Assembly (NCBI GenBank): GCA_001792115.1
Contig: MGFX01000003.1
Span: forward strand, 1 to 41,933
Length of the DNA: 41,933 nucleotides
DNA from: Candidatus Woesebacteria bacterium RBG_16_42_24
GTDB taxonomy: Bacteria; Patescibacteriota; Microgenomatia; UBA8517
Direction: 5' to 3'
In this document: piece after piece, positions 33,479 through 41,933 of the stretch
Position numbering within the stretch: position 1 is the stretch's first letter
Layout of the letters: each line of letters begins with the position of its first letter
Program-made: the position numbers and the translations under genes
Notes under the pieces: generated by a model
Told to the model about the DNA's origin: nothing
What the model saw: the letters and a program-made list of their open reading frames with translations, nothing else
Databases searched by the model: none

Positions 33479-34396
33479 GTGGGGAAAGTTACTGTAGTTA
33501 TTAATACCCTCAATGAGGAGCGCACCTTGCCTCGAGCGCTTGCCTCAGTTAAGCACTTTGCTGACGAGGTTATAGTCTGTGATATGGAATCTTCTGATGG
33601 GACTCGGGAAATTGCCGAGAAGGCTCACGCTATGGTTTATATCCACAAAAATCCGGGCTATGTTGAGCCCACTAGAAATTTTGCAATTTCAAAGGCGGGG
33701 GGAGAGTGGATTTTGATTTTGGATCCGGATGAAGAGCTTCCGAAAGGTCTGGCTACAAAACTTAAAGAGATTATTAAAAACCCAAATGCTGATTATTTTA
33801 GAATCCCAAGGAAGAACATAGTTTTCGGTAAATGGATGCGCTACACACGTTTCTGGCCTGACTTTAATATCCGTTTCTTCAAAAAGGGATTCGTTACCTG
33901 GAATGAAGTGATTCACTCAGTGCCCATGACACAAGGGAAAGGCGCAGACCTTCCCGATAAAGAGGAATTTGCACTTGTTCACCACCATTACGATTCGATC
34001 GAGGAGTATCTAGAAAGAATGAATCGCTATACGTCTGTTCAGGCCGAAGCTTTAATAAAGAAAAAACACAAATTTCTTTGGAAAGATTTAATAGAAGCCC
34101 CCGCAAGCGAGTTTTTGAGTAGATATTTCGCAGGCGAAGGGTATAAAGACGGCTTGCACGGACTTGCAACCTCGCTTCTTCAAGCATTTAGTGAGGTAAT
34201 ACTTTACCTCAAAGTTTGGCAGGCTGAAAAATTTCTGGAGCAATCAATTTCCCCCGAAGAGATAGAAAGTGAATATAGGCGAGAGAGAAAAGACTTTGAC
34301 TTCTGGATCACGGAAGTTGCAATAAGATCTAAGGACTTTCTCACTTCTCTTCCACTAAGAGTAGCAAGACGCATCTTGCGAAAAAATGCCGAATAA
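33479..34396 (+). CDS. GT2 glycosyltransferase (WaaE/KdtX-like)
   Basis: VTVVINTLNEERTLPRALASVKHFADEVIVCDMESSDGTREIA, ILDPDEELP. Confidence 0.9.
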   Translation: MGKVTVVINTLNEERTLPRALASVKHFADEVIVCDMESSDGTREIAEKAHAMVYIHKNPGYVEPTRNFAISKAGGEWILILDPDEELPKGLATKLKEIIKNPNADYFRIPRKNIVFGKWMRYTRFWPDFNIRFFKKGFVTWNEVIHSVPMTQGKGADLPDKEEFALVHHHYDSIEEYLERMNRYTSVQAEALIKKKHKFLWKDLIEAPASEFLSRYFAGEGYKDGLHGLATSLLQAFSEVILYLKVWQAEKFLEQSISPEEIESEYRRERKDFDFWITEVAIRSKDFLTSLPLRVARRILRKNAE

Positions 34397-35315
34397 TACT
34401 CCGAGAATTTCGATCGTGGTTCTAAATTGGAATAGGGCGAAAGATACCCTTGAATGTATGGCTTCTTTGGAAAAATTGGACAAGAGAAATTACAAATTAT
34501 CAGTAAACTTGGTTGACAATGGTTCAACTGCTAACTCGGTCGAGATTTTTAAAAGGTATAAGACTCATAATTTTAAGATTCAGTTAATTATTAATAAGGA
34601 AAATTTGGGGTATGCCGCAGGAAATAATATCGGGATGAGAAAGGCAATAAATGATGGGAGCGATTTCGTGATGGTTCTTAATAATGATACTTTTGTGCAC
34701 CCACAACTTATAAGCGGGCTTCTGAAAACATTTAACGAGTACCCAAACGCAGGGGTAGTTTCCCCAAAAATCTATTTCGCAAAAGGATTTGAATTCCACA
34801 AAGACAGATATAGTAAGAATGAGTTAGGGAAAGTAATTTGGTTCGCGGGAGGTGACATTGACTGGAACAATGTTTATGGCACGAATCATGGAGTAGACGA
34901 GATTGACCACGGTCAATTTGACAAAATTCGTGAGGTAGACTTTGTAACAGGCGCTTGTCTTATGGCGAGATCTAAGACACTCGAGGAAGTTGGGATGTTC
35001 GACGAGAGATACTTTTCATACTTTGAAGATACCGATTTGTCGCAAAGGATGAAAAATAGGGGATTAAAAGTGTTGTATTCACCCTATGGTGTAATATGGC
35101 ATAAGGTGGCCCAAACTTCCAAAATAGGAGGGGAACTCAACGACTATTTTCTCACCCGCAATAGGATATTATTTGGCATGCGCTATGCACCTTTACGGTC
35201 AAAGATTGCTTTAATCCGCGAAAGTCTTAGGTTAATGACGGCTGGAAGGAAATGGCAGAAAGCCGGAGTCAGAGATTTCTACCTAGGGAGGTTTGGTAAA
35301 GGGTCATGGGAATAA
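34386..35315 (+). CDS. GT2 glycosyltransferase (WbbL-like rhamnosyltransferase family)
   Basis: ISIVVLNWNRAKDTLECMASL, VLNNDTFVHPQ, TGACLMARSKTLEEVGMFDERYFSYFEDTDLSQRM. Confidence 0.92.
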   Translation: MPNNTPRISIVVLNWNRAKDTLECMASLEKLDKRNYKLSVNLVDNGSTANSVEIFKRYKTHNFKIQLIINKENLGYAAGNNIGMRKAINDGSDFVMVLNNDTFVHPQLISGLLKTFNEYPNAGVVSPKIYFAKGFEFHKDRYSKNELGKVIWFAGGDIDWNNVYGTNHGVDEIDHGQFDKIREVDFVTGACLMARSKTLEEVGMFDERYFSYFEDTDLSQRMKNRGLKVLYSPYGVIWHKVAQTSKIGGELNDYFLTRNRILFGMRYAPLRSKIALIRESLRLMTAGRKWQKAGVRDFYLGRFGKGSWE

Positions 35316-36070
35316 ATTTATCGGCCATAGTTATTGCGAAAAATGAGGAAGCCAAAATAGGCGAATGTCTGGAGTCGCTCTCGTGGGTTGACGAAATTAT
35401 TGTTATTGATAGTGGTTCAACTGATAAAACAATTGAGATAGCAAAAAAATACCGGGCCAGAGTTGTTAGTACGGACACTGGTAGCTTTAGCGACTGGAGG
35501 AACATATGGGTGAAAGAAGCAGCGGGAGACTGGATTTTATATGTTGACGCCGACGAGCGGGTAACTCCCCTTTTGAGGAAGGAAATTTCCTCAATTATCA
35601 ATTCTAAATCATCAATTCTCAATTATAGCGCCTATGCAATTCCCCGCCGAAATTTTATTTTGGGTAAAGAACTAAAACACGGAGGTTGGTGGCCGGATTA
35701 CGCCAAGAGGTTATTTCTAAAAAAAGAATTCACAGAGTGGAAAGGAGAACTTCATGAGGAGCCCCAATATTCGGGGAGATTGGGACACCTTAAAAATCCT
35801 CTAATACATCTTAAGCACGATAATTTGGAGGAAATGGTAGATAAAACCAATAAAAGGAGCGATATAGAGGCAAAACTAATGCTGTTGGCGGGGCACCCCC
35901 CCATGAATATTGCGCGTTTTGCTACTGCAATGTTTAGAGAATTTTGGTTGAGGATGGTGAGACAAGCGGCGTTTTTAGACGGATCCGTCGGAATAATCTA
36001 CGCAATCTATCAGGTTTATAGCAGGTTCATTTCTTATGCTAAGTTGTGGGAGTTACAACTAAAAAAATGA
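35306..36070 (+). CDS. GT2 glycosyltransferase (WaaE-like)
   Basis: LSAIVIAKNEEAKIGECLESLSWVDEIIVIDSGSTDKTIEIA, YVDADERVT. Confidence 0.92.
   Translation: MGINLSAIVIAKNEEAKIGECLESLSWVDEIIVIDSGSTDKTIEIAKKYRARVVSTDTGSFSDWRNIWVKEAAGDWILYVDADERVTPLLRKEISSIINSKSSILNYSAYAIPRRNFILGKELKHGGWWPDYAKRLFLKKEFTEWKGELHEEPQYSGRLGHLKNPLIHLKHDNLEEMVDKTNKRSDIEAKLMLLAGHPPMNIARFATAMFREFWLRMVRQAAFLDGSVGIIYAIYQVYSRFISYAKLWELQLKK
35591..35625 (+). repeat. 7-nt-period repeat inside GT2 CDS: TCAATTA TCAATTC TAAATCA TCAATTC TCAATTA
   Basis: Five consecutive heptads; encodes SSIINSKSSILNYS. Confidence 0.88.
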
Positions 36071-37092
36071 GGGCAGCGATACACAATCCCTATCTTGACA
36101 CCCTCGGGGGCGGGGAGCGTTATACCATGGCCTTTGCGGCCACATTAGTAGCTCTAGGCTATCAGGTTGACGTGGAGTGGAAGGATATTTCAATAGGGAA
36201 GAAGTTGGAAGAGAGATTTGGAATAAGGCTGGAGGGGATCAACATTGTCCCAGATATTAAAAGGGGTGACGGATACGACGTCTGTTTTTGGCTGTCCGAC
36301 GGTAGCATTCCCGCTCTTCGTGCTAGAAAAAATTTCTTGCACTTTCAGCACCCTTTCAAGGGGGTGAACGGCGGCACTCTCATAAATAGGATGAAACTTT
36401 TTAGAGTGAATAAGATTCTTTGTAATTCCGGTTTTACAAAAAGATTTATTGATGAAGAATATAGAGTTAATAGTACAGTTCTTTACCCGGCGGTTGGGGT
36501 TGAGAAAATTAAACCACGCAGGAAAGAGAATATCATTCTTTTTGTAGGCAGATTTTCGCAATTGGAACAAGCAAAAAATCAACACGTTTTGGTGTCTGTC
36601 TTCAGAACCTTCTACGACCGTGGAAATAAGGATTGGCAACTAATTCTGGCGGGGGGTAGCGAAGTAGGAGTCGGAGGGTATATAAAAAGAATTAGGAGGT
36701 TAGCGGCCGGCTATCCAATTGAAATATTTCAGTCACCGACATTTAAAGAACTACTGGAAATATATGGGAAGGCAAAGATATTTTGGTCTGCAGTAGGATT
36801 TGGGATGGACGAGGTCAGGGAGCCCAGGAAGGTTGAGCATTTCGGAATATCGGTGGTGGAGGCAATGGCGGCAGGAACCGTTCCCATTGTATATGAAGCC
36901 GGCGGTCATAAAGAAATTGTTACGGAAGGGGAAAATGGATTCCTCTGGAAGAAAAAAGGAGAACTTCTTAAAAAGACAATAAGGGTTTTGGGCGATAAAA
37001 CTTTGTATAGGAATCTGTCCCAAAACGCAATAAAATCGAGCCTAAGATATAGTTTCGAAAGGTTTGCTAGTGATGTTGAAAAAATACTCTAA
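36067..37092 (+). CDS. GT4 glycosyltransferase (ALG11-like)
   Basis: MRAAIHNPYLDTLGGGERYTMAFAATL; NIILFVGRFSQLEQAKNQ; EHFGISVVEAMAAGTVPIVYEAGGHKEIV. Confidence 0.92.
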   Translation: MRAAIHNPYLDTLGGGERYTMAFAATLVALGYQVDVEWKDISIGKKLEERFGIRLEGINIVPDIKRGDGYDVCFWLSDGSIPALRARKNFLHFQHPFKGVNGGTLINRMKLFRVNKILCNSGFTKRFIDEEYRVNSTVLYPAVGVEKIKPRRKENIILFVGRFSQLEQAKNQHVLVSVFRTFYDRGNKDWQLILAGGSEVGVGGYIKRIRRLAAGYPIEIFQSPTFKELLEIYGKAKIFWSAVGFGMDEVREPRKVEHFGISVVEAMAAGTVPIVYEAGGHKEIVTEGENGFLWKKKGELLKKTIRVLGDKTLYRNLSQNAIKSSLRYSFERFASDVEKIL

Positions 37093-38608
37093 GTACATTT
37101 TACTGCTCATATTTGTATTGGCGCTTCTGGTGAGGTGGTGGTATTTGCCCAAAAATGCCCTGACTTTTGCCTACGACCAGGCCAGAGACGCATTCGTGGC
37201 CAGGGAAATTCTTGCCGGAGATCTAAAAATATTAGGCCCTTCGGTAAGTGGCGTCCCGGGTTTTTATCACGGAGTCTTATATTATTATGTTATCGCGCCC
37301 GCATACCTACTCGGCGGGGGTAATCCAATTTTTGCGGCATACTGGATGAGTTTTATTAATGCGCTAGTTGTATTTGTTGTTTTTTATCTTACGGCTAGAA
37401 TGTTTGGAAAATTACTCCCTGCAGCTATTGCTGCTCTTCTTTTTGCGGCTTCATATGAAGCGAGCCAATATGCGACCTGGCTTTCAAATCCGGCGATGGG
37501 GGTTTGGTTCGTGACGTTAATATATTTGGGGCTATACCTTTGGCTCAAAGAAAAAAAGATTGGTTATTTATCTCTCGTTGGTCTCGCTTTCGGGCTATCT
37601 ATCCAATCCAACGTTTCTTTGGCTTACCACGCGGTTCCGATAGGTTTATGGCTCTGGTATAGCCGGAAAGATATTGGTAAAAAACAACTTCTAGCAATTC
37701 TGCTCCCCTTTCTTATAGCGATTTCTTCAATGCTTGCCGTAGAAGCCAGATTTGGATTCAAAAGTATTGAGGGGGTAAAGCTCCTTCTCGTTCAGCAGGA
37801 AAGCGGTGAGGTAAAAATTCGGCTGGGAGACTATTTGGTCGCCTACGTAAACCACATGGGTAACATATTTGCCCATAATTTATTTCCATTCATTTCTGCA
37901 CTGGGAGGCCTAATGGGCTTAGGGATTTTAGGCAAATGCATTCTCAAATTAAAGAATAAGGGTTTTGTCTGGGTTTTGGAGATTAAATTTCTTCTAAGCT
38001 GGATTTTGTCTTTTTTGATTCCCGCGGCCATTTCCGGCGCTAAAGTTCCCCACATAGGGGCCGGTATAGGGGTTGGATTTATTATTCTAACTGCCTTTTT
38101 CATTTGGGAAGTATTTCAGAAAAACAAAGCCCTCGGCACGATCATTCTTATATTTATCTTAGTGGCTAATTTTTCTAAGGTGGTTTCCGAAGGCAGTAAA
38201 GGCCAGACCATTTTTGCCATTCAAAAGGATCTTACTTTGGCTAAAGAACTAGCGGCGGTTGATAAAACATATCAGGAAGCTCAACAGAAACCCTTCAGTA
38301 TTAATACCCTAACGTCCCCCCTTTATATCAACACAACCTGGTCGTACCTTTATAATTGGTATGGAAGCAACAAATTCGGCTATCTTCCGTACTGGAGAGG
38401 CAGGGACCAGATAGGGTCTTTAGGAGATAATCTTAAGCCCGTACCCCCCGGTATAGATAAACACTTTTTTATTATGGAGCCATTGGAGGGAATTCCTGCA
38501 CTGTTTGTCGGATATGCAATCGGAGAGGAAGATGCCAGGGGTAAGGCGGTTGGGCGCGCTAATTTCGGAGAAATAATTGTAGAAAGTAGGCAGATTACCC
38601 ATGAGTAA
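37073..38608 (+). CDS. GT-C membrane glycosyltransferase, paralog set A
   Basis: TFAYDQARDAFVAREILAGDLKILGPSVSGVPGFYHGVLYYYVIAP; ATG start MLKKYSKY. Confidence 0.8.
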   Translation: MLKKYSKYILLLIFVLALLVRWWYLPKNALTFAYDQARDAFVAREILAGDLKILGPSVSGVPGFYHGVLYYYVIAPAYLLGGGNPIFAAYWMSFINALVVFVVFYLTARMFGKLLPAAIAALLFAASYEASQYATWLSNPAMGVWFVTLIYLGLYLWLKEKKIGYLSLVGLAFGLSIQSNVSLAYHAVPIGLWLWYSRKDIGKKQLLAILLPFLIAISSMLAVEARFGFKSIEGVKLLLVQQESGEVKIRLGDYLVAYVNHMGNIFAHNLFPFISALGGLMGLGILGKCILKLKNKGFVWVLEIKFLLSWILSFLIPAAISGAKVPHIGAGIGVGFIILTAFFIWEVFQKNKALGTIILIFILVANFSKVVSEGSKGQTIFAIQKDLTLAKELAAVDKTYQEAQQKPFSINTLTSPLYINTTWSYLYNWYGSNKFGYLPYWRGRDQIGSLGDNLKPVPPGIDKHFFIMEPLEGIPALFVGYAIGEEDARGKAVGRANFGEIIVESRQITHE

Positions 38609-39260
38609 GACAAGCAGGCGGATAGCTTTAGACCTTCACGAAGGGGTACCCCCAAATTGGTATTGGGAAAGCTTGAGGGTAGACCCTTTGCAAAAATATT
38701 GGCATAAAAGGAGGTTTGAAGAAGTCAGGCGATTAATTGAGCCTGTGGATGGAGTAGTTCTCGACGTGGGTTGCGCTGACGGGATTTTTTCAAAAGTAAT
38801 TCTGGATAAAAGTCGGGCTAAAAAGTTAATCGGCATAGAGATATTGAAACCTTCCGTTTCTTGGGCAAAATCCCATTGGAAGAAGATTGGGCGGATGGAA
38901 TTTCGGGTCGGAGACGCACACGAGCTTAAATTTCCCGCAAACTTTTTCGATGCAGTTTTTTGTATGGAGGTTTTGGAGCACGTCTACGATCCGAAAAAAG
39001 TTTTGACAGAATTGAAAAGGGTAATTAAGCCCGGTGGTTATGGAGTTTTTTTGGTTCCTTCGGATAGTTTTCTTTTTCTAGCAATTTGGTGGATATGGCT
39101 GCATTTTTATCCAAGGGGATGGGTGTGGAGGGATACACACATACAAACATACAGAAAAAATTATCTGCCCAGGCTATGTAAAACAGTGGGATTTGTAATC
39201 GAGAAAGACAAAAAATTTAACCTCGGAATGTTACATGTTGTTAGGGTTAGAAAGGTATAG
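38601..39260 (+). CDS. SAM-dependent methyltransferase (class I)
   Basis: VVLDVGCADGIFSKVILDKS, FDAVFCMEVLEHVYDPKKVLTELKRVIKPGG. Confidence 0.9.
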   Translation: MSKTSRRIALDLHEGVPPNWYWESLRVDPLQKYWHKRRFEEVRRLIEPVDGVVLDVGCADGIFSKVILDKSRAKKLIGIEILKPSVSWAKSHWKKIGRMEFRVGDAHELKFPANFFDAVFCMEVLEHVYDPKKVLTELKRVIKPGGYGVFLVPSDSFLFLAIWWIWLHFYPRGWVWRDTHIQTYRKNYLPRLCKTVGFVIEKDKKFNLGMLHVVRVRKV

Positions 39261-39268
39261 AAGCCTCC

Positions 39269-40027
39269 GTGCTTAAAAAACTTAATAGGAAACTCACGAA
39301 ATATCTTGAGGGCAAATATCCGAATTGGGACGTCTCCATAGCCTTAAGATACTTGCCCGTAGTTTCCGATTTAGGAAGTAAATTTGAATCGGAGGCAAGG
39401 ATATTGGATGTTGGTTCGGGCGAGTTCGGTCTCGCAACATATACCAAAGGTAGATTTGACATTACCGGAACCGATATTGATTTTGGAAAAAACAGGAAAA
39501 AAAACTTAAAAATAGTTAAAGCTTCTGCCGAAAATTTGCCGTTTAAGGATAGCTCATTCGATGCGGTGGTGAGTGTGGATATGATGGAACACTTACCCCA
39601 AAATATCAGGCAAAAAGCTGTCTCTGAAATGGTTCGCATTGCCAAGTCAAAAGTTTATATCTTATGTCCAAGGGGTAGGTTTTCAAAAATAATCGACGGG
39701 CTTTTGTCCAAGTATTATCAATTTACACACAAAAGCGAGTTGGGGTATTTGAGCGAGCACCAAAAGTATGAGCTTCCGAGCGAAAATTCTATAGAGGGTT
39801 ATATTTACGAAGCTTTAAAGAAATATAACAAAACCGCAAAAGTTGAAAAAAAAGGAAACACAAACGCAATTTTGTGGCTTATCTTGCTTCTATTGGGATT
39901 TAGTGAAGTCAAAATTCTTACAAGTTTCTATCACAAGCTTCTACTTCTACTACCGATTTTAAATCTAATGCATTTTTGGCCCACCTATAGAGTTGAGTAT
40001 ATTGTAGATATGGAGGATTATGCTTAA
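39269..40027 (+). CDS. SAM-dependent methyltransferase (class I)
   Basis: ARILDVGSGEFGLATY, ENLPFKDSSFDAVVSVDMMEHLP. Confidence 0.88.
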   Translation: MLKKLNRKLTKYLEGKYPNWDVSIALRYLPVVSDLGSKFESEARILDVGSGEFGLATYTKGRFDITGTDIDFGKNRKKNLKIVKASAENLPFKDSSFDAVVSVDMMEHLPQNIRQKAVSEMVRIAKSKVYILCPRGRFSKIIDGLLSKYYQFTHKSELGYLSEHQKYELPSENSIEGYIYEALKKYNKTAKVEKKGNTNAILWLILLLLGFSEVKILTSFYHKLLLLLPILNLMHFWPTYRVEYIVDMEDYA

Positions 40028-40928
40028 GGAAGATGCTTCTGGTAGCGTAAGCATTGTAATCCCGAGTTATAACGGCCAAGACTTACTCGCCAAAAACTTA
40101 CCCAGGGTAATTCAGGCCGCCGAAAATCCAAAAAATGGGATTAAAGAAATAATTGTTGTTGACGACGGCTCAACCGACGGAAGTATAGGATTTGTCAGGA
40201 AAACATTTCCCGAGGTTAAGCTTGTAAGTCATAAAACAAACAAGGGTTTCTCCTCGGCCGTAAATTCTGGGGTAGGCAAATCGAGCGGGGAATTTGTAGT
40301 CCTTCTAAATAACGATGTCTACCCGAACGACAATTTTTTAGAAAATATCTTGCAGTTTATTGTAAAAGACCCTGACGTTTTCGCTGTTTCCTTTCACCAA
40401 AAGGGATACGGCTGGGCGCGGGGGCGCCTCCAAGACGGTTTCGTTGTTCACCTTCCGGGCAGTGAAGACGTTTCCCCCCACCCAACATTTTTCGTAAATG
40501 CCGGAGGCGGTATTTATAGAAAAGACTTATGGACCAAACTTGGAGGGATGGATGAAAAGTTATTTTCTCCTTTTTATTGGGAGGACGTGGATATTTCTTA
40601 TAGAGCCGCTAAAAGGGGATTTAAACTCTTTTGGCATCCGGACGGAATTGTGAGTGCAAATCTGTCCGCAACTGTTAACAAAATCCCGAAAAAGTTGGTA
40701 AGCCGTATTCAAGAAAGAAACCAACTTCTTTTTATTTGGAAAAACTTAACGAGCAAAAACCTTTTTAAAAAACACCTGTCAGGTCTTGCCAGACGTGTAA
40801 TAAAACACCCAGGGTACTTACTAATAGCACTTACCGCCATATCTTGGCTACCCAAGATATTAAAGTTAAGAAGAAAAGAAATAAAGGAAAGCAAAGTCTC
40901 GGATGAGGCAATATTTGCGGGGACCTAA
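40020..40928 (+). CDS. GT2 glycosyltransferase
   Basis: VSIVIPSYNGQDLLAKNLP, VVDDGSTDGSIGFV, LLNNDVYPND, FYWEDVDISYRA. Confidence 0.92.
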   Translation: MLKEDASGSVSIVIPSYNGQDLLAKNLPRVIQAAENPKNGIKEIIVVDDGSTDGSIGFVRKTFPEVKLVSHKTNKGFSSAVNSGVGKSSGEFVVLLNNDVYPNDNFLENILQFIVKDPDVFAVSFHQKGYGWARGRLQDGFVVHLPGSEDVSPHPTFFVNAGGGIYRKDLWTKLGGMDEKLFSPFYWEDVDISYRAAKRGFKLFWHPDGIVSANLSATVNKIPKKLVSRIQERNQLLFIWKNLTSKNLFKKHLSGLARRVIKHPGYLLIALTAISWLPKILKLRRKEIKESKVSDEAIFAGT

Positions 40929-40929
40929 T

Positions 40930-41745
40930 ATGGCGGATTTAACTGTAGTCATCGTAAGCTTCAACACCAAGGATCTTACACGGGAGGCCATAGACTCTGT
41001 TTTTAAAAATGATTTGGGACTTAACGTAGATGTTGTTGTGGTCGATAACGGATCTTCAGATGGAAGCTGGGAAGAGGTTGAAAAGGTTAGAGGCCAGAAA
41101 CTTAAACTGATAAGAAATGACCAAAACTTAGGTTTTGCGAAGGCAGTCAATCAAGGGATACGTGCCTCTCCGGGAAAACACGTACTTCTTCTTAATTCGG
41201 ATTGTAAGCTCAAGAGAGGCTGCCTCAAAAGGCTTTTCGATTTTGCGGAAACCAAGAAAGAGGCAGGGGTTATAGGCGCAAGACTTCTTGATACTAACGG
41301 CAAAATTCAACCTTCTTGTTATTTCTTTCCGACGGTCCTTAGGGCGGCTAAGCGTTATTTCGGGGGAAGAAACGAGGCAGACAAATATTTGCCTAAAGGT
41401 GAAACTCCTTCCGAGGTAGACGCCGTAGTATTTGCAGCCGGCCTAATTACCAGGAGGGCCCTGGAAAGGGTTGGGCTTTTGGATGAGAGGTACTTTATGT
41501 ACTTTGAGGACTTGGATTACGCAAGAAGGGTAAGGCGCTCGGGTCTTAAAGTTTACTATCTTCCCCAGGCCGAGGCGGTTCACCATCACGGAGCAAGCGG
41601 AAAGGATATTGTGGATGCCGCCAATCAATGGCGTAGACTCATCCCTTCAAGTAAGACCTATCATGGAGCACTTAAGCATCATTTAATAGTATGGATAATG
41701 TGGTTAGGACAGAAATGGGAAAAGCTTTTAAAAAAGGGCGTGTAA
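40930..41745 (+). CDS. GT2 glycosyltransferase (WbbL-like)
   Basis: MADLTVVIVSFNTKDLTREAIDSV, VVDNGSSDGSWEEV, LLNSDCKLKRG, YFMYFEDLDYARRV; start MADLT preferred over 40903. Confidence 0.92.
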   Translation: MADLTVVIVSFNTKDLTREAIDSVFKNDLGLNVDVVVVDNGSSDGSWEEVEKVRGQKLKLIRNDQNLGFAKAVNQGIRASPGKHVLLLNSDCKLKRGCLKRLFDFAETKKEAGVIGARLLDTNGKIQPSCYFFPTVLRAAKRYFGGRNEADKYLPKGETPSEVDAVVFAAGLITRRALERVGLLDERYFMYFEDLDYARRVRRSGLKVYYLPQAEAVHHHGASGKDIVDAANQWRRLIPSSKTYHGALKHHLIVWIMWLGQKWEKLLKKGV

Positions 41746-41933
41746 TACTGCTTTTGATACTCTTCTTAGGCTCATTTTTGAGGCTTTGGAGGTTGGATAG
41801 AGTACCTGTATCACTGTTTTCCGACGAGCTGGATGTCGGTTACCAGGCTTATTCAATATTAAAGACCGGAAAGGACTACTTTGGAAATTCCTGGCCAATA
41901 CATTTTCAATCCTATGCCGATTACCGTACTCCG
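41691..41933 (+). CDS. GT39/ArnT-like GT-C membrane glycosyltransferase, truncated by window end
   Basis: Not in the ORF track; my translation gives MDNVVRTEMGKAFKKGRVILLLILFLGSFLRLWRLDRVPVSLFSDELDVGYQAYSILKTGKDYFGNSWPIHFQSYADYRTP; start 41691 or 41715. Confidence 0.8.
   Translation, partial: MDNVVRTEMGKAFKKGRVILLLILFLGSFLRLWRLDRVPVSLFSDELDVGYQAYSILKTGKDYFGNSWPIHFQSYADYRTP

Noticed and set aside
36190-36639. 149-aa minus-strand ORF
   Set aside because: Entirely antisense to the GT4 gene; no recognisable motif.
1-41933. Alternative genetic code (UGA = Gly) as in some CPR lineages
   Set aside because: TGA serves as a stop in many ATGA overlaps, e.g. 2679, 4320, 16102, 18586 and 26493, with intact downstream genes.

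Overview
This 41.9 kb window is gene-dense and looks like a cell-surface glycan or glycoprotein locus. I infer a Candidate Phyla Radiation (Microgenomates-like) genome from gene style: standard code 11, compact ATGA-coupled operons, many GT-C membrane glycosyltransferases, and no outer-membrane genes. That placement is inference and was not tested. Gene content, in order: CAP-domain protein; YkuK-like RNase H-fold protein; complete dTDP-rhamnose set (rfbA-B-C-D-like); trmD and a MacAB-type ABC exporter on the minus strand; Dpm1-GtrA fusion; HTH protein with a degenerate Nudix box; orphan DUF35 Zn-ribbon/OB protein; about nine GT2 enzymes, one GT4 and about twelve GT-C membrane proteins; a Wzx-like flippase; two methyltransferases; and an embedded DnaQ-like exonuclease plus DHH phosphoesterase pair. 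The non-coding layer is the most unusual part. (1) A ~380-nt intergenic region at 11.4-11.8 kb combines a perfect 12-bp hairpin, a ~150-nt nested branched foldback, a 25-nt near-perfect palindrome and a perfect 25-nt tandem duplication, all flanked by 10-nt direct repeats. (2) A family of 7-nt-period degenerate repeats (YAATTNN-like) occurs between genes and also in frame inside coding genes, twice inside trmD. (3) Many operon-first genes have a -10 box 5-8 nt upstream of an ATG or GTG start, indicating leaderless transcription; three share TG[CG]TAAAAT-N6-start. (4) A matched AT-rich dyad element occurs at two convergent gene junctions. (5) Two small orphan genes sit in parallel cassettes with divergent promoters. 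No CRISPR, tRNA, rRNA or transposase was recognised.
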